Source of the DNA: a virus
DNA length: 25,472 bases
Direction: 5' to 3' (one strand)
IMG/VR virus record: IMGVR_UViG_3300046009_004287
Location: 1 to 25,472 of that record
This document shows positions 1-8,386 of this stretch, in pieces. The position numbers were made by a program, and so were the translations under genes. Below the pieces are notes generated by a model, which did no database searches, was not told where the DNA came from, and saw only the letters and a list, made by a program, of their open reading frames with translations. Numbering within the stretch: position 1 is the first letter of the stretch; every line of letters starts with the position of its first letter.

Positions 1-1161
1 ACCAGTTCCAATTCTTTCCACACATGATGTTCTACTGCTAAATACTCCACCAATAGATGTGCAGTAGTGTCTATTCATATAATCTATACATTGCGTTTCG
101 TCTAAATCCGATTGACAAACGCAACACGATCCAATTTCATCAAAATCTACAACAGTTGAAAGAGTGGTAGATCTTAGTGGAATTTTATCTCCCTGGGTAT
201 CAATTGTAAATGCATTTTCTGCAGTTGTATTGTCTATGATATCCCAACTAGTAGAGGGAAATCTAAAATCTAAAGAAACAGTACCCGTTGTGCCTAAGTA
301 TAATCGATTTGAAGTTGTGTATGTACTTATCTTGCTCTCGATATAGTTATCGCCATCATTATAGTCCCAATAGTAAATATCCGAAGTAGATGGTGATCCT
401 GGGACATTAATTCCGTTTATAGTATCAGTAAGAGGTGTTTCTTGAATAAATGCAGTTCCATTAGTAACACCTGAAATATTTTGTGAGAATGGAGCACTAT
501 CGAATGAAGATCTATAATTAAAATTTTGAGTATCATCATTCCAATCTGCCTGCGATGCTATGATTGCATTTAATCGTTTTAACCCATTGTTCCAATATGT
601 GTAAGATGCTCCTCTAGCTGCATTTGATGCAAATATATAAAGCAATTCCCCTGTATTTCCTAGAGGAAATGTATTTGTTGAGAAATTTTTACCAGCAACA
701 AAAATAGAATTAAAATCACTAGAAACGCCGGCTATACTGCCCAGTGGACCGTTAAATGATATTTTTCTTATTTTTATAGTATCATCGTCTGTTACTTGTA
801 AATAATTTTCTGCATAAAATGGACTATCGACGGTTGAAAAAATAGGGGAAACATAATTAGATTCAATCATTGGACCTGTATTTCCCTTTACTACCGCAAA
901 TTCATTTCCCTCTTCTACTGCAGATGGACCAGTTATAGTAATAGACGCATTACCTGTGCCACCAATATAAAACACCGCAACACCATAACCGCCTATGGTA
1001 GCACCAGTTATTCCATAACCAGTATTTCCTGTATTTCCGGTAATTCCAAAACCAGTAGCACCTGTAGCCCCAGTTATACCAGTAGCACCAGTTGGTCCGG
1101 TAAATCCTCCCGTACCACCTGTGCCTGGTATGTAAATTACAGAATTACCGTAGTATATCAT
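1..1161 (-). CDS. Collagen-like, cysteine-containing tail fibre/adhesin, C-terminus cut by window edge
   Basis: The reading frame is open from an ATG at 1161 to base 1 (387 codons) and continues beyond the window. The start overlaps the stop of the 944-residue gene upstream as ATGA, so translation is probably coupled; no strong ribosome binding site precedes it. Residues 13-54 are Gly-X-Thr/collagen-like triplets (GPTGATGITGATGATG and similar), expected to form a trimeric stalk. A beta-rich, Ser/Thr/Asn-rich region follows. The last 45 residues before the edge become cysteine-rich: 'GSCCVCQ' at about 344-350, then single cysteines in 'ETQC', 'RHYC' and 'TSC'. This resembles the GACC modules of the neighbouring 944-residue protein. 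It lies at the distal end of the baseplate-to-fibre array, so a receptor-binding or fibre role is inferred. The C-terminal domain is unknown because it is missing. Confidence 0.8.
   Translation of the reverse strand, partial: MIYYGNSVIYIPGTGGTGGFTGPTGATGITGATGATGFGITGNTGNTGYGITGATIGGYGVAVFYIGGTGNASITITGPSAVEEGNEFAVVKGNTGPMIESNYVSPIFSTVDSPFYAENYLQVTDDDTIKIRKISFNGPLGSIAGVSSDFNSIFVAGKNFSTNTFPLGNTGELLYIFASNAARGASYTYWNNGLKRLNAIIASQADWNDDTQNFNYRSSFDSAPFSQNISGVTNGTAFIQETPLTDTINGINVPGSPSTSDIYYWDYNDGDNYIESKISTYTTSNRLYLGTTGTVSLDFRFPSTSWDIIDNTTAENAFTIDTQGDKIPLRSTTLSTVVDFDEIGSCCVCQSDLDETQCIDYMNRHYCTSIGGVFSSRTSCVERIGTG
1000..1125 (-). repeat. Collagen-like triplet repeat DNA in the truncated fibre gene
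   Basis: This codes residues 13-54 of the partial gene, mostly Gly-Ala-Thr and Gly-Asn-Thr triplets with two single-residue interruptions ('GFGITG', 'GYGITG'). The plus strand shows repeated 'ccagtagcacc' and 'ccagtatttcc'-like units. The pattern and codons resemble those at 3840-3932. Confidence 0.8.
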
Positions 1162-3992
1162 GTGTTACTTTGAATATCCTTTTCGTTTAATTTTAAAAGT
1201 CTCCAATATTTAGTATTATATTGTGCATCACAACGAATCATTCTGATTAATCGTAAATTACATTTTTCGGTAATTCTATTTCTTTTCTTTACCATGAAAT
1301 TATCTTGATTTCCATCAGAATCAAATTTGATTGCCCATGCAACAGAGCCTTGAGTTAACTCTTTATTTCCGTTTATTGTTGGTGAATCAGTCGAACCAAA
1401 TGATCCAGTAGACGACCAATACCAATCGTAAAGTGGTGTTCCAGAAGATAACATCAATTTAACATTAATGTTTTCATCAGAATCTTCCTTTATGCACGAA
1501 TTGGCTATAAATGCTAATTCGTCGTGACTTGGTATAAACCAATCAGAAACCATACTCGTTTCGCTTGGGTATTTTAAATTATATAGAGAAACGGCTCTTG
1601 CTATTGTTATTTCGGTTTCATCTTCTACTGGTGTATAATCTGAAGAATCTATTCCCTCCGCAGAAAGACCTTTAAAGTAAAAATACTCAGAGTTTAAAAG
1701 TCTCATTGTATTCATAAATCCATAGTTTCTATACCATTTACCATTAAAAGATGTATTTGGATTATTAACTAACCAATCGTCTGGATTATTTGTCTTTCGT
1801 ATCATCCCACACATAGGGAAAGAAAGATATGGTAAATTACTTTGAGAATTGCTAATAGATCTATTAAACAAATATCCTTCTAGATTTGAATCGTATGAAG
1901 AAATATTAACTGCATAATTAATCGGACTAATTATAGGTCCCCAAGCGTTTGAACCATTGCTCCAAATGAAAGTAGTTTTATCTGTTGACTCTCCGGTGTA
2001 ATCAACTATTTCATTGTTTTCATCTAGTGTAATTGGATGTAGAGACATTAACATTATATAAGAATCGGAATTATTTTCACATGTAGAGGACAACTCATGA
2101 CCATATCCAGAATAATCATATGTTGTTTTATATTTTATCGGTTTTTGAGAAATGGTTTTTTTGTTTAGTATTCCCGACACTGTTGTGGAATTTTCTCCAA
2201 ATGCAGCATTTCCAAAACATTCAGAACCATTTGGATTGAATATTCCAACAACTATTCCATTTTCAAAAACATCTCCGATTTTTAAAGTTTGATTCGGAAC
2301 AACGCTATAACATGGTATGGTTTCAACTGAACAATCTACACAGTTACATGATGATTGATCTCCAAAATAAGTTTTATTTTGCTCAAAGCATGTTGATCCT
2401 GTTATACCATTTTCACAGGTGATACCAGAATCACAACATGCCCCATAACCATTATAGCAAACATTTAGATTGTCTTTATTCGTACACTTTACACCAGGCC
2501 CGTGCCAATAACCATTGCAATTTTCTTTTGTAGTTTCAACACACAACCCAGAACCATCACAGCATGCTCCCAATTTTCCATATGACAAAGTACAATCAAA
2601 ATCTCTACAACTATTTTTAATACCACCAAATACATTCCAACTGAAATTTAAATTTGAATTTGAAGCAATATCCGAACACTCACAATATGTTAGTTCTTCA
2701 CATTTTAGTGGTAATCCTTCTTTAGTGAAAAGACAACATGCTCCTTCAGAAGAACAAAATGTTACTCCATTTGTTATACCGGGAAAGAAATATCCAGTGC
2801 AACCATAAATATCAGTTAATGTAAATCCACATGTACTATTACAGCAAGTGCCGAATGTATAACCACACGAAGATTGTGTATTTAGTAAGCCCAACATAGT
2901 AGATCTAGATTTAAATCCACTTGAACCTCCATGACAACCATATATGGTCGAAACATCGTCTTCGTTGTCATATGTCCGTATATTAGAAGAATTTGTTATA
3001 TTATAACCAGCCACATAACCATACCAAACACCACCTACAGATATAAAGTTAAATATATCATAATTGCCACTTAAACATGGAACATCTCCGAGTGGCCAAA
3101 CTACGGGAGAAAGATTTTCAGTATCACTTGGTTGTATTGATGCATTTGTGGAATATTCAAAAAACATCGGTAAACTAGACTTAGAATTTGGAGCAAACAC
3201 AACTGTTATGCTATGTGCGTATGATGGATTTTGTGGTGTTGTTAAAATTAATTTATTGAATCGAACATTACTTAAATTTGTAGGAGAGGGCGAGAGAAAA
3301 AACGAATTGCCTTCGGTATTGATATTACAATTCCAATATTGATATCTTACTGGATTATCCGTTGTTCCATTTTTAACTCTTAATTTATCTCCTAGATTTG
3401 CAAAAACTCCAAAAATAGAATTCTTGCTAGAATCATATGAAGTTCCATCTATACCAGTTTGTGTGTTTCCTGGTTGATTGTATACTAATTTATTTGGAGA
3501 TCCACTTACTCTCAGAGAGGATATATCAATTAAGTTATAAGTTAGTTCAATTTCTCCATCATCTTTATATTCAAATTGTATCTCATTTGGAGTTGTAGTT
3601 GAAATGTTTCTAAGATAAACTATTTTTCTATATTCTGCACTATCTGTTGTTTGTGGATCGGAATAAAGAAACTCACCACTTAATCTAAAAATATTTGGGT
3701 TAGAACCCAAATCATTACCAGATATTCCAACCATATAATAACCAGTTGGACCTAGTATGACATCTGAAGTCTGGAAAGATTCCCCAGTATCATAGAAATT
3801 TACTATTCTTTGATTTATATACCGAATGTCTTCTAGACTTGGTCCGGTATTCCCGGTAGCTCCATAACCAGTATTACCAGTATTACCAGTATTGCCTGTA
3901 TTACCAGTTGGACCCCGAGGACCAGTAAAACCAACCACCCTGTATATTTTTGTTAGAAGTAATCTACTACTTCCTGGATTGGATGATGGCAT
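1158..3992 (-). CDS. Collagen-like adhesin with tandem GACC cysteine modules and a DUF1566/Lcl-type C-terminal domain
   Basis: This 944-residue protein has a start supported by TAAGG eight bases upstream of ATG. Residues 21-51 are collagen-like triplets (GFTGPRGPTGNTGNTG...), probably a trimeric stalk. Residues about 60-350 look like beta-rich fibre sequence. Residues about 381-555 hold four 'G-x-CC' modules (381, 417, 476, 518), each roughly CC-x(3-6)-C-x(5-9)-C, an aromatic-x-G segment, then further cysteines. Residues about 570-920 resemble DUF1566/Lcl C-terminal domains, which are related to C-type lectin-like folds: 'DWFIPSHDELAFIA', 'YDWYWSST', 'AWAIKFDSDG' and a closing 'NLRLIRMIRC'. 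It lies between the 432-residue fibre and the second collagen-like gene, with an ATGA overlap to the latter. A receptor-binding adhesin is inferred; the ligand cannot be told. Confidence 0.82.
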   Translation of the reverse strand: MPSSNPGSSRLLLTKIYRVVGFTGPRGPTGNTGNTGNTGNTGYGATGNTGPSLEDIRYINQRIVNFYDTGESFQTSDVILGPTGYYMVGISGNDLGSNPNIFRLSGEFLYSDPQTTDSAEYRKIVYLRNISTTTPNEIQFEYKDDGEIELTYNLIDISSLRVSGSPNKLVYNQPGNTQTGIDGTSYDSSKNSIFGVFANLGDKLRVKNGTTDNPVRYQYWNCNINTEGNSFFLSPSPTNLSNVRFNKLILTTPQNPSYAHSITVVFAPNSKSSLPMFFEYSTNASIQPSDTENLSPVVWPLGDVPCLSGNYDIFNFISVGGVWYGYVAGYNITNSSNIRTYDNEDDVSTIYGCHGGSSGFKSRSTMLGLLNTQSSCGYTFGTCCNSTCGFTLTDIYGCTGYFFPGITNGVTFCSSEGACCLFTKEGLPLKCEELTYCECSDIASNSNLNFSWNVFGGIKNSCRDFDCTLSYGKLGACCDGSGLCVETTKENCNGYWHGPGVKCTNKDNLNVCYNGYGACCDSGITCENGITGSTCFEQNKTYFGDQSSCNCVDCSVETIPCYSVVPNQTLKIGDVFENGIVVGIFNPNGSECFGNAAFGENSTTVSGILNKKTISQKPIKYKTTYDYSGYGHELSSTCENNSDSYIMLMSLHPITLDENNEIVDYTGESTDKTTFIWSNGSNAWGPIISPINYAVNISSYDSNLEGYLFNRSISNSQSNLPYLSFPMCGMIRKTNNPDDWLVNNPNTSFNGKWYRNYGFMNTMRLLNSEYFYFKGLSAEGIDSSDYTPVEDETEITIARAVSLYNLKYPSETSMVSDWFIPSHDELAFIANSCIKEDSDENINVKLMLSSGTPLYDWYWSSTGSFGSTDSPTINGNKELTQGSVAWAIKFDSDGNQDNFMVKKRNRITEKCNLRLIRMIRCDAQYNTKYWRLLKLNEKDIQSNT
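3840..3932 (-). repeat. Collagen-like triplet repeat DNA in the 944-residue adhesin
   Basis: On the plus strand this reads as repeated 'accagtatt' nine-mers (ccagtattaccagtatta...), the complement of codons for Gly-Asn-Thr triplets. It codes residues 21-51 with Gly at every third position. Such short in-frame repeats are prone to slippage and recombination, especially with the similar stretch at 1000-1125. Confidence 0.85.
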
Positions 3993-4002
3993 ATATTTAA
4001 CC

Positions 4003-5301
4003 TTATGTTATTCTAAGAATTGCTTTAATTGCTGCTATGTCTGCATCTACTGATGTTTTCCATGTATTTAGACTTTGATCTGAAAGATATAAAGTGTCTG
4101 CATTTATTCTATCTACAGATAATTCATCTGGAACATATATTGAGGTAGAACTTTCTCCCTTTATTTTCATGTAAACTTGTATCGGACTGGCTTCTTGGGC
4201 CGAAGAAGAAAACGATTGAGCTTTCTCTGATCCATAAGAAAATACATTATTTGTGAATGATATTTTAGGAGTAACCAATCCATGTAAAGCAAAACTAGTG
4301 TTTACATAAAAATAACCACCAAATCTTTCAGTGCTATCTAAACCATCAAAAAAGAACCAGTTATGAGAAAATCCAGCTGCCGGTTTACTTGATGCATTCG
4401 AAAGAATGTGTTCTGATGTATTTACTTTTGAAGCTGGTTTTGATCCATTATATGAATATGTTGGTGGAGTTACTTTGAAATAGTAATATGTGGAGTCTGC
4501 ATCATAACATGTAACAGTTGGGAATTTATAGGTTGCTCTATCCGGTGTAGCAGCAAATGCTCTTGAGTCTGCAGCAATTTTTGAACCGATCCATTTTCTA
4601 TCTGGTGTTTTTGTTGAACCAGAAGCACTATATGGAATTACTTTCATGATATACGGTAATGTTAAATCGAATTTATTTAAGAATTCTTGATTATCAGAAA
4701 CAGTTACTATAGTTTGTCCGTCGCATTTAGAATAATTATTTGGAGCATCATATCCGTTTGGAACCAGAATTAAAGTTCCTATATTTCCAGTTAAATTATC
4801 TGCAACGGTTGCAACTGTATCTGAACCTATTACATATCCAATATAATTTTGCACTATTCCGCTATATGATCCGTGTGGGGATTTCTGATATACTGGTTTT
4901 ACAATATGTCCCACTTCTGTTGGTGCAACATCTACTAATTTACCAGCGGTTAGTCCACTTAAAAAGTAAATATCCTTTCCACCAGAAAGACCATTTAATC
5001 CTGAATCTGCTAAAACTGCATTATCTAGAGCGATGGATCCGGAAATTACAACACTCAAACTACCATCTGAATTGTAAGTTTCAACTACTCCAAAGACTTC
5101 AGCACGAACTTGATCATCTGCTTGTGATTTATAATATGAAGCTCCCGCAACATTATAATATATTGCATCTCCTGCGGTTATTCCAGGTTCATATGAACCA
5201 CTAGTCAAATTGCATATCAATCTAGAACCAGCACCCCCGGATGTTATGGTTATATTATTATTTGTTGAAAGAATATTTGAACTATTACCGCAACTTGGCA
5301 T
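4003..5301 (-). CDS. Tail fibre protein with beta-module and tail-collar-like segment
   Basis: This 432-residue protein has a good ribosome binding site (AAGAGG, about six bases before ATG). Residues about 38-158 match a module also present in the neighbouring 765-residue fibre: 'YEPGITAGDAIYY', then 'AEVFGVVETY', 'VVISGSI', 'GGKDIYFLSGLTAGKL', 'PTEVGHIVKPVY' and 'YIGYVIG'. Residues about 170-196 ('GNIGTLILVPNGY...KCDGQ') resemble the phage tail-collar motif in which a Pro-x-Gly-Tyr segment is followed by Cys-Asp-Gly. Residues 246-263 ('RAFAATPDRATYKFPT') may be the collar's later part. The end (about 395-432) looks alpha-helical ('WKTSVDADIAAIKAILR'), a plausible trimerisation or attachment tip. 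A fibre or fibre-adaptor role fits the position next to two other fibre genes. I cannot assign a T4 gene number. Confidence 0.78.
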   Translation of the reverse strand: MPSCGNSSNILSTNNNITITSGGAGSRLICNLTSGSYEPGITAGDAIYYNVAGASYYKSQADDQVRAEVFGVVETYNSDGSLSVVISGSIALDNAVLADSGLNGLSGGKDIYFLSGLTAGKLVDVAPTEVGHIVKPVYQKSPHGSYSGIVQNYIGYVIGSDTVATVADNLTGNIGTLILVPNGYDAPNNYSKCDGQTIVTVSDNQEFLNKFDLTLPYIMKVIPYSASGSTKTPDRKWIGSKIAADSRAFAATPDRATYKFPTVTCYDADSTYYYFKVTPPTYSYNGSKPASKVNTSEHILSNASSKPAAGFSHNWFFFDGLDSTERFGGYFYVNTSFALHGLVTPKISFTNNVFSYGSEKAQSFSSSAQEASPIQVYMKIKGESSTSIYVPDELSVDRINADTLYLSDQSLNTWKTSVDADIAAIKAILRIT

Positions 5302-5315
5302 TTTTTACCTCTTGA

Positions 5316-7613
5316 TTAATCTGGTAGTGGGAAATCTGCATCTGCTACTATATGGTAGAAAATACGGTCATATAAAACTATACCTTGCTCTGCACATATC
5401 TTAATTCCTGTTGGAGATGCACTAGTACTTATAACTGGAAATCCTGCTTTCACCAGTCTATTTGATCCATTATACCCAACAGTTCCTCCACTATTCTTGC
5501 AGTCTCTTCCTGCGGTTTCATTGAATGCACCAGCAGTTCCGCTAGATGGAGAATAAACTGAAACGGTTGGAGTGGTTCTCATCTTTGTCGGCCAAGAATA
5601 ATAATTACAGAATTGAGTAGGCAACATTAAATGATTAGGAACTCCATATTCTGGAATTTGTGGAGTAATCATAGTACTATCACCATCTTCGTTGTCCAAT
5701 GGATAGGATCTATAATAATATTTTTGACACTCTAATAGTCTGCTTTGAATGTTTCCGTGATTATGATTAAAATTGCCAAGTGCGGGCTGACCATTTAACA
5801 GACAGACTGAAGCAATGCTAATCTTTGCATTCAAATCAGTAGATGCACCAGCAGCAACAACTGATTCTGTTATTGGGAAGAAATCAAAACCAATTTCTAG
5901 ATAATCATCTTCTCTTGGTGTTATTCCTGCATTCGAGAAAATAGTCATATGGACATCGTGTCTTGCCCATGCTGTAGTTAAAAATATTTCCTCAAAACTA
6001 TAATAATCAAGTGAAACAGAATTATTGTATCTTATATAATACGGTTTTATCTTATATCCATTTGTTTCTGATTTTGCATAAAAACTAAAAGTAACATCAC
6101 TATTAAATAGAGATTTTGCATTTGGTATTACATGACCAAATGTTAGGCGATTAGTATCTAGTGTTGAATATGTTAAACCAAATGCCTTTGCTTCAAGATA
6201 ATAGTCGGGCGACCCTTCAATGGAAACCGATGAATCTGAAAATCTTTTTCTTTCAAGAGAGAAATACTTTGTTGCAGATGAAGTTATTCCATCTACTCTT
6301 CTCCACATGTCTGCAAAAACTATATCTTCGGTTCCAGTATATCCGCTGTTTTTTCCAACATCTCTTTGCCATATAGAAAAATCACCATTCAATAATACAT
6401 TCTGTAAACTTATCTTTTCGTCTGTATTTCCAGAAGAAGCGGCCGCAACACTTGCTGTACTGGTGCTTGATCCTTTTCTATGACTATTAATTACTGTGTA
6501 TTTATTTGCTTCATACTGGAATGCTATTATTTTTCCAGGAGCATTTGTAGCATCAGATTTAAAAATTTGACCAGATGATGGAGAAGCAGTATAATTCCAA
6601 GTATTGGAAAGTTGGTATACACCAACACCACCTAAAGTTTCTCCCACATCACCATGTGTAACAATCCAAAAGATATCATCCCCACCACTACTTATAACAT
6701 CTGCAACGATTCCAACGACATAATCTTCTTCTGCTCCATTGAATACAGTATCAGGTCCATCACCTGAATTATATGCCCTACTTAAAAACCATCCAGAATA
6801 TGAAGCTGGTCTGCCGCCTCTAGTGGAAAGATATGAGTCCAGTGAAGACGAATTTACTGAAGGATTATATGAAACTACACTATTCATTATAAATCCTGGA
6901 TTACTTGCTGTTGGAATGGAGATGTAGAATCTATTACCACCAGATGCTCCACTTATACCGGAAGAATCTAAATAATTTCCTCTATAGCTTAAGACGACAC
7001 CGGAGGTTGCACCGATTGCATATAGTGCAGGTTTAGATACGCTTCCACTAGTTGTTGGTTCGGTTGTTGTTATTCGACCAGTACTGGAATCGCTAATGAA
7101 ATATACACACCCAGCACTTAGAGTAGCCCCACCACCGCCGAGCACATCCTGAAAATCCCCATCAATTTTACCAGTAACTGTTACGGTAGAATAGGATTCT
7201 GTTCTTTGGGTGATTAGTCCAATCATTTCACCGCCCTGTTGACTATTTGCTTTTGATGCAGTATAACCAACGGCGGAATCATAATAAACTGGAGTTCCGA
7301 ATGTAAATCCGGGGGTTCCTGATGTTACCCCTGTTATCTTATATGAAACATTTGGTAGGATTGTTGGTCCATCAAAATTAATTTTACCAGAAAATGTAAT
7401 ATCAGTGGTTATTGGGCCCGATCCACCGAAACTAATAGTCCATACTCCGGTTGTTGAATTACTCGTAACGCCAATACCAGATCCGGCAGATAATCCGAAT
7501 ACCTTTAGGAGATTTAGTTTTTCGATGATCTCTGTATTTTCTTTAGTCCACCAATCAAAGAAACTAGCAGTTCCTCCCAAATCCCCAATTATTGTGTCTC
7601 TAGTAATTGCCAT
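5316..7613 (-). CDS. Tail fibre protein with carbohydrate-binding-like C-terminal domain
   Basis: This 765-residue protein starts after a TTGAGGA ribosome binding site. The N-terminus ('MAITRDTIIGDLGGTASFFDWW') looks like the baseplate-attachment end of marine phage fibres. Residues about 98-212 contain the module shared with the 432-residue neighbour ('PGFTFGTPVYY', 'GEMIGLITQ', 'VTVTGKI', 'SAGCVYFISDSSTGRI', 'PTTSGSVSKPALY'). Residues about 238-378 may be a second, diverged copy ('PGFIMNSVVSY', 'DYVVGIVADVIS', 'IFWIVTHGDV'). Residues about 403-610 match the jelly-roll domain opening 'NVLLNGDFSIWQR...FADMWRR', common in phage fibres and thought to bind carbohydrate. Residues 625-765 ('RLLECQKYYYRS', 'KMRTTPTVSVYSP') are the usual extension after that domain. 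The likely role is host-surface recognition. Confidence 0.84.
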   Translation of the reverse strand: MAITRDTIIGDLGGTASFFDWWTKENTEIIEKLNLLKVFGLSAGSGIGVTSNSTTGVWTISFGGSGPITTDITFSGKINFDGPTILPNVSYKITGVTSGTPGFTFGTPVYYDSAVGYTASKANSQQGGEMIGLITQRTESYSTVTVTGKIDGDFQDVLGGGGATLSAGCVYFISDSSTGRITTTEPTTSGSVSKPALYAIGATSGVVLSYRGNYLDSSGISGASGGNRFYISIPTASNPGFIMNSVVSYNPSVNSSSLDSYLSTRGGRPASYSGWFLSRAYNSGDGPDTVFNGAEEDYVVGIVADVISSGGDDIFWIVTHGDVGETLGGVGVYQLSNTWNYTASPSSGQIFKSDATNAPGKIIAFQYEANKYTVINSHRKGSSTSTASVAAASSGNTDEKISLQNVLLNGDFSIWQRDVGKNSGYTGTEDIVFADMWRRVDGITSSATKYFSLERKRFSDSSVSIEGSPDYYLEAKAFGLTYSTLDTNRLTFGHVIPNAKSLFNSDVTFSFYAKSETNGYKIKPYYIRYNNSVSLDYYSFEEIFLTTAWARHDVHMTIFSNAGITPREDDYLEIGFDFFPITESVVAAGASTDLNAKISIASVCLLNGQPALGNFNHNHGNIQSRLLECQKYYYRSYPLDNEDGDSTMITPQIPEYGVPNHLMLPTQFCNYYSWPTKMRTTPTVSVYSPSSGTAGAFNETAGRDCKNSGGTVGYNGSNRLVKAGFPVISTSASPTGIKICAEQGIVLYDRIFYHIVADADFPLPD

Positions 7614-7641
7614 TTATTGTCCTCAATCTTTATTTATGCCT

Positions 7642-8385
7642 TTATTCTATTGTTACTGTTTGCATGAGATAATTATTCATAGATCTTAAATAAAAGTTGT
7701 TTTCGCTATGTTCCACTGTACAAAGAGCAATGGTATTATCCATTTGTTCATTTTCTACTGAGGTTATTTCGACCTCTATTCTATCTGCACCATTTGTTAT
7801 TGGATTTATAGTTCTATTTGATCTATCGTTAAAGAAATAACCAATATCTGATTGGTTTTCTGAACATTCCTCTAGTCTGTAATCAATTTTTAAATAAAAG
7901 GTTCTTTCCTCTCCGGAAAAAACTAGTCCAGAAACAAATTTACTTTCAAATAAACAAACCCAATGAGCAACTGAATTTATAGGAAAAACATACCATCCGG
8001 GACTTAATATGAGTGTGACATTGTCCGAACTAACAGAAATGTCTATTTGATTATTTTTGAATAAAGGGTAAGCATGATAATTTATGTTAGGAAATTCTAA
8101 AAACCTCAAAGAATCTCCAGTCAACTCCTGAATAGTGGCTTCATCTTCTCCCTTATATACTCTCCATTGTGTAAAAAAATTCAAACTTAAAGATTGATTT
8201 AAATAATGATGTTCCTGAATTTCATTTAATTCTGCTGCTTGCAATGGAATTCCAGGTTTAAATCCTTGCATAAAAAAATTGTGCCTACTATTCAGAGATT
8301 CATATTTTCTTCCATAAAGAGGCCAAGGACTCAATGGATATGAGTTTTGTGTTAATAGAGGATTATCCGATAAAGATATTGGCAT
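7642..8385 (-). CDS. Phage structural protein, paralogue of the preceding gene
   Basis: This 247-residue protein begins one base after the stop of the upstream 245-residue gene. It has no clear ribosome binding site, so coupled translation is likely. It shares with that gene 'FKPGIPLQAAELNEIQE' (residues about 42-58), a central 'L.LSPGWYVFP' strand and a C-terminal 'YLKIDYRL...NDRSN...NGADRIEVEI' region in the same order. The 'F.PG..LQA.ELNE.QE' signature recalls a motif of marine phage structural proteins (compare 'FxPGxxxQARELxQLQ' of DUF4815-type proteins). The pair lies between gp8-like wedge and fibre genes, so an adaptor between baseplate periphery and fibres, in the position of T4 gp9-gp12, is a reasonable inference. 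I do not recognise a specific T4 homologue. Confidence 0.72.
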   Translation of the reverse strand: MPISLSDNPLLTQNSYPLSPWPLYGRKYESLNSRHNFFMQGFKPGIPLQAAELNEIQEHHYLNQSLSLNFFTQWRVYKGEDEATIQELTGDSLRFLEFPNINYHAYPLFKNNQIDISVSSDNVTLILSPGWYVFPINSVAHWVCLFESKFVSGLVFSGEERTFYLKIDYRLEECSENQSDIGYFFNDRSNRTINPITNGADRIEVEITSVENEQMDNTIALCTVEHSENNFYLRSMNNYLMQTVTIE

Positions 8386-8386
8386 T

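Noticed and set aside
164-346. Short plus-strand open frame inside the truncated fibre gene
   Set aside because: It is antisense to an uninterrupted minus-strand coding frame with recognisable repeats. It has no ribosome binding site and no family resemblance.
1158-1700. Lectin-like C-terminus as the variable region of a diversity-generating retroelement
   Set aside because: No reverse transcriptase, no template repeat and no near-copy of this 3' end is visible in the window. The domain alone is not evidence.
3840-3932. Regular short repeats that could be taken for a CRISPR-like array
   Set aside because: The unit is nine bases with no spacers and codes Gly-X-Thr triplets in frame; it is collagen-like coding DNA.
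4740-5404. Two plus-strand open frames of 154 and 64 residues opposite the 432-residue fibre gene
   Set aside because: Their Leu/His/Gln-rich composition is typical of antisense reading of AT-rich coding DNA. The minus-strand frame has a good start site and a shared module.
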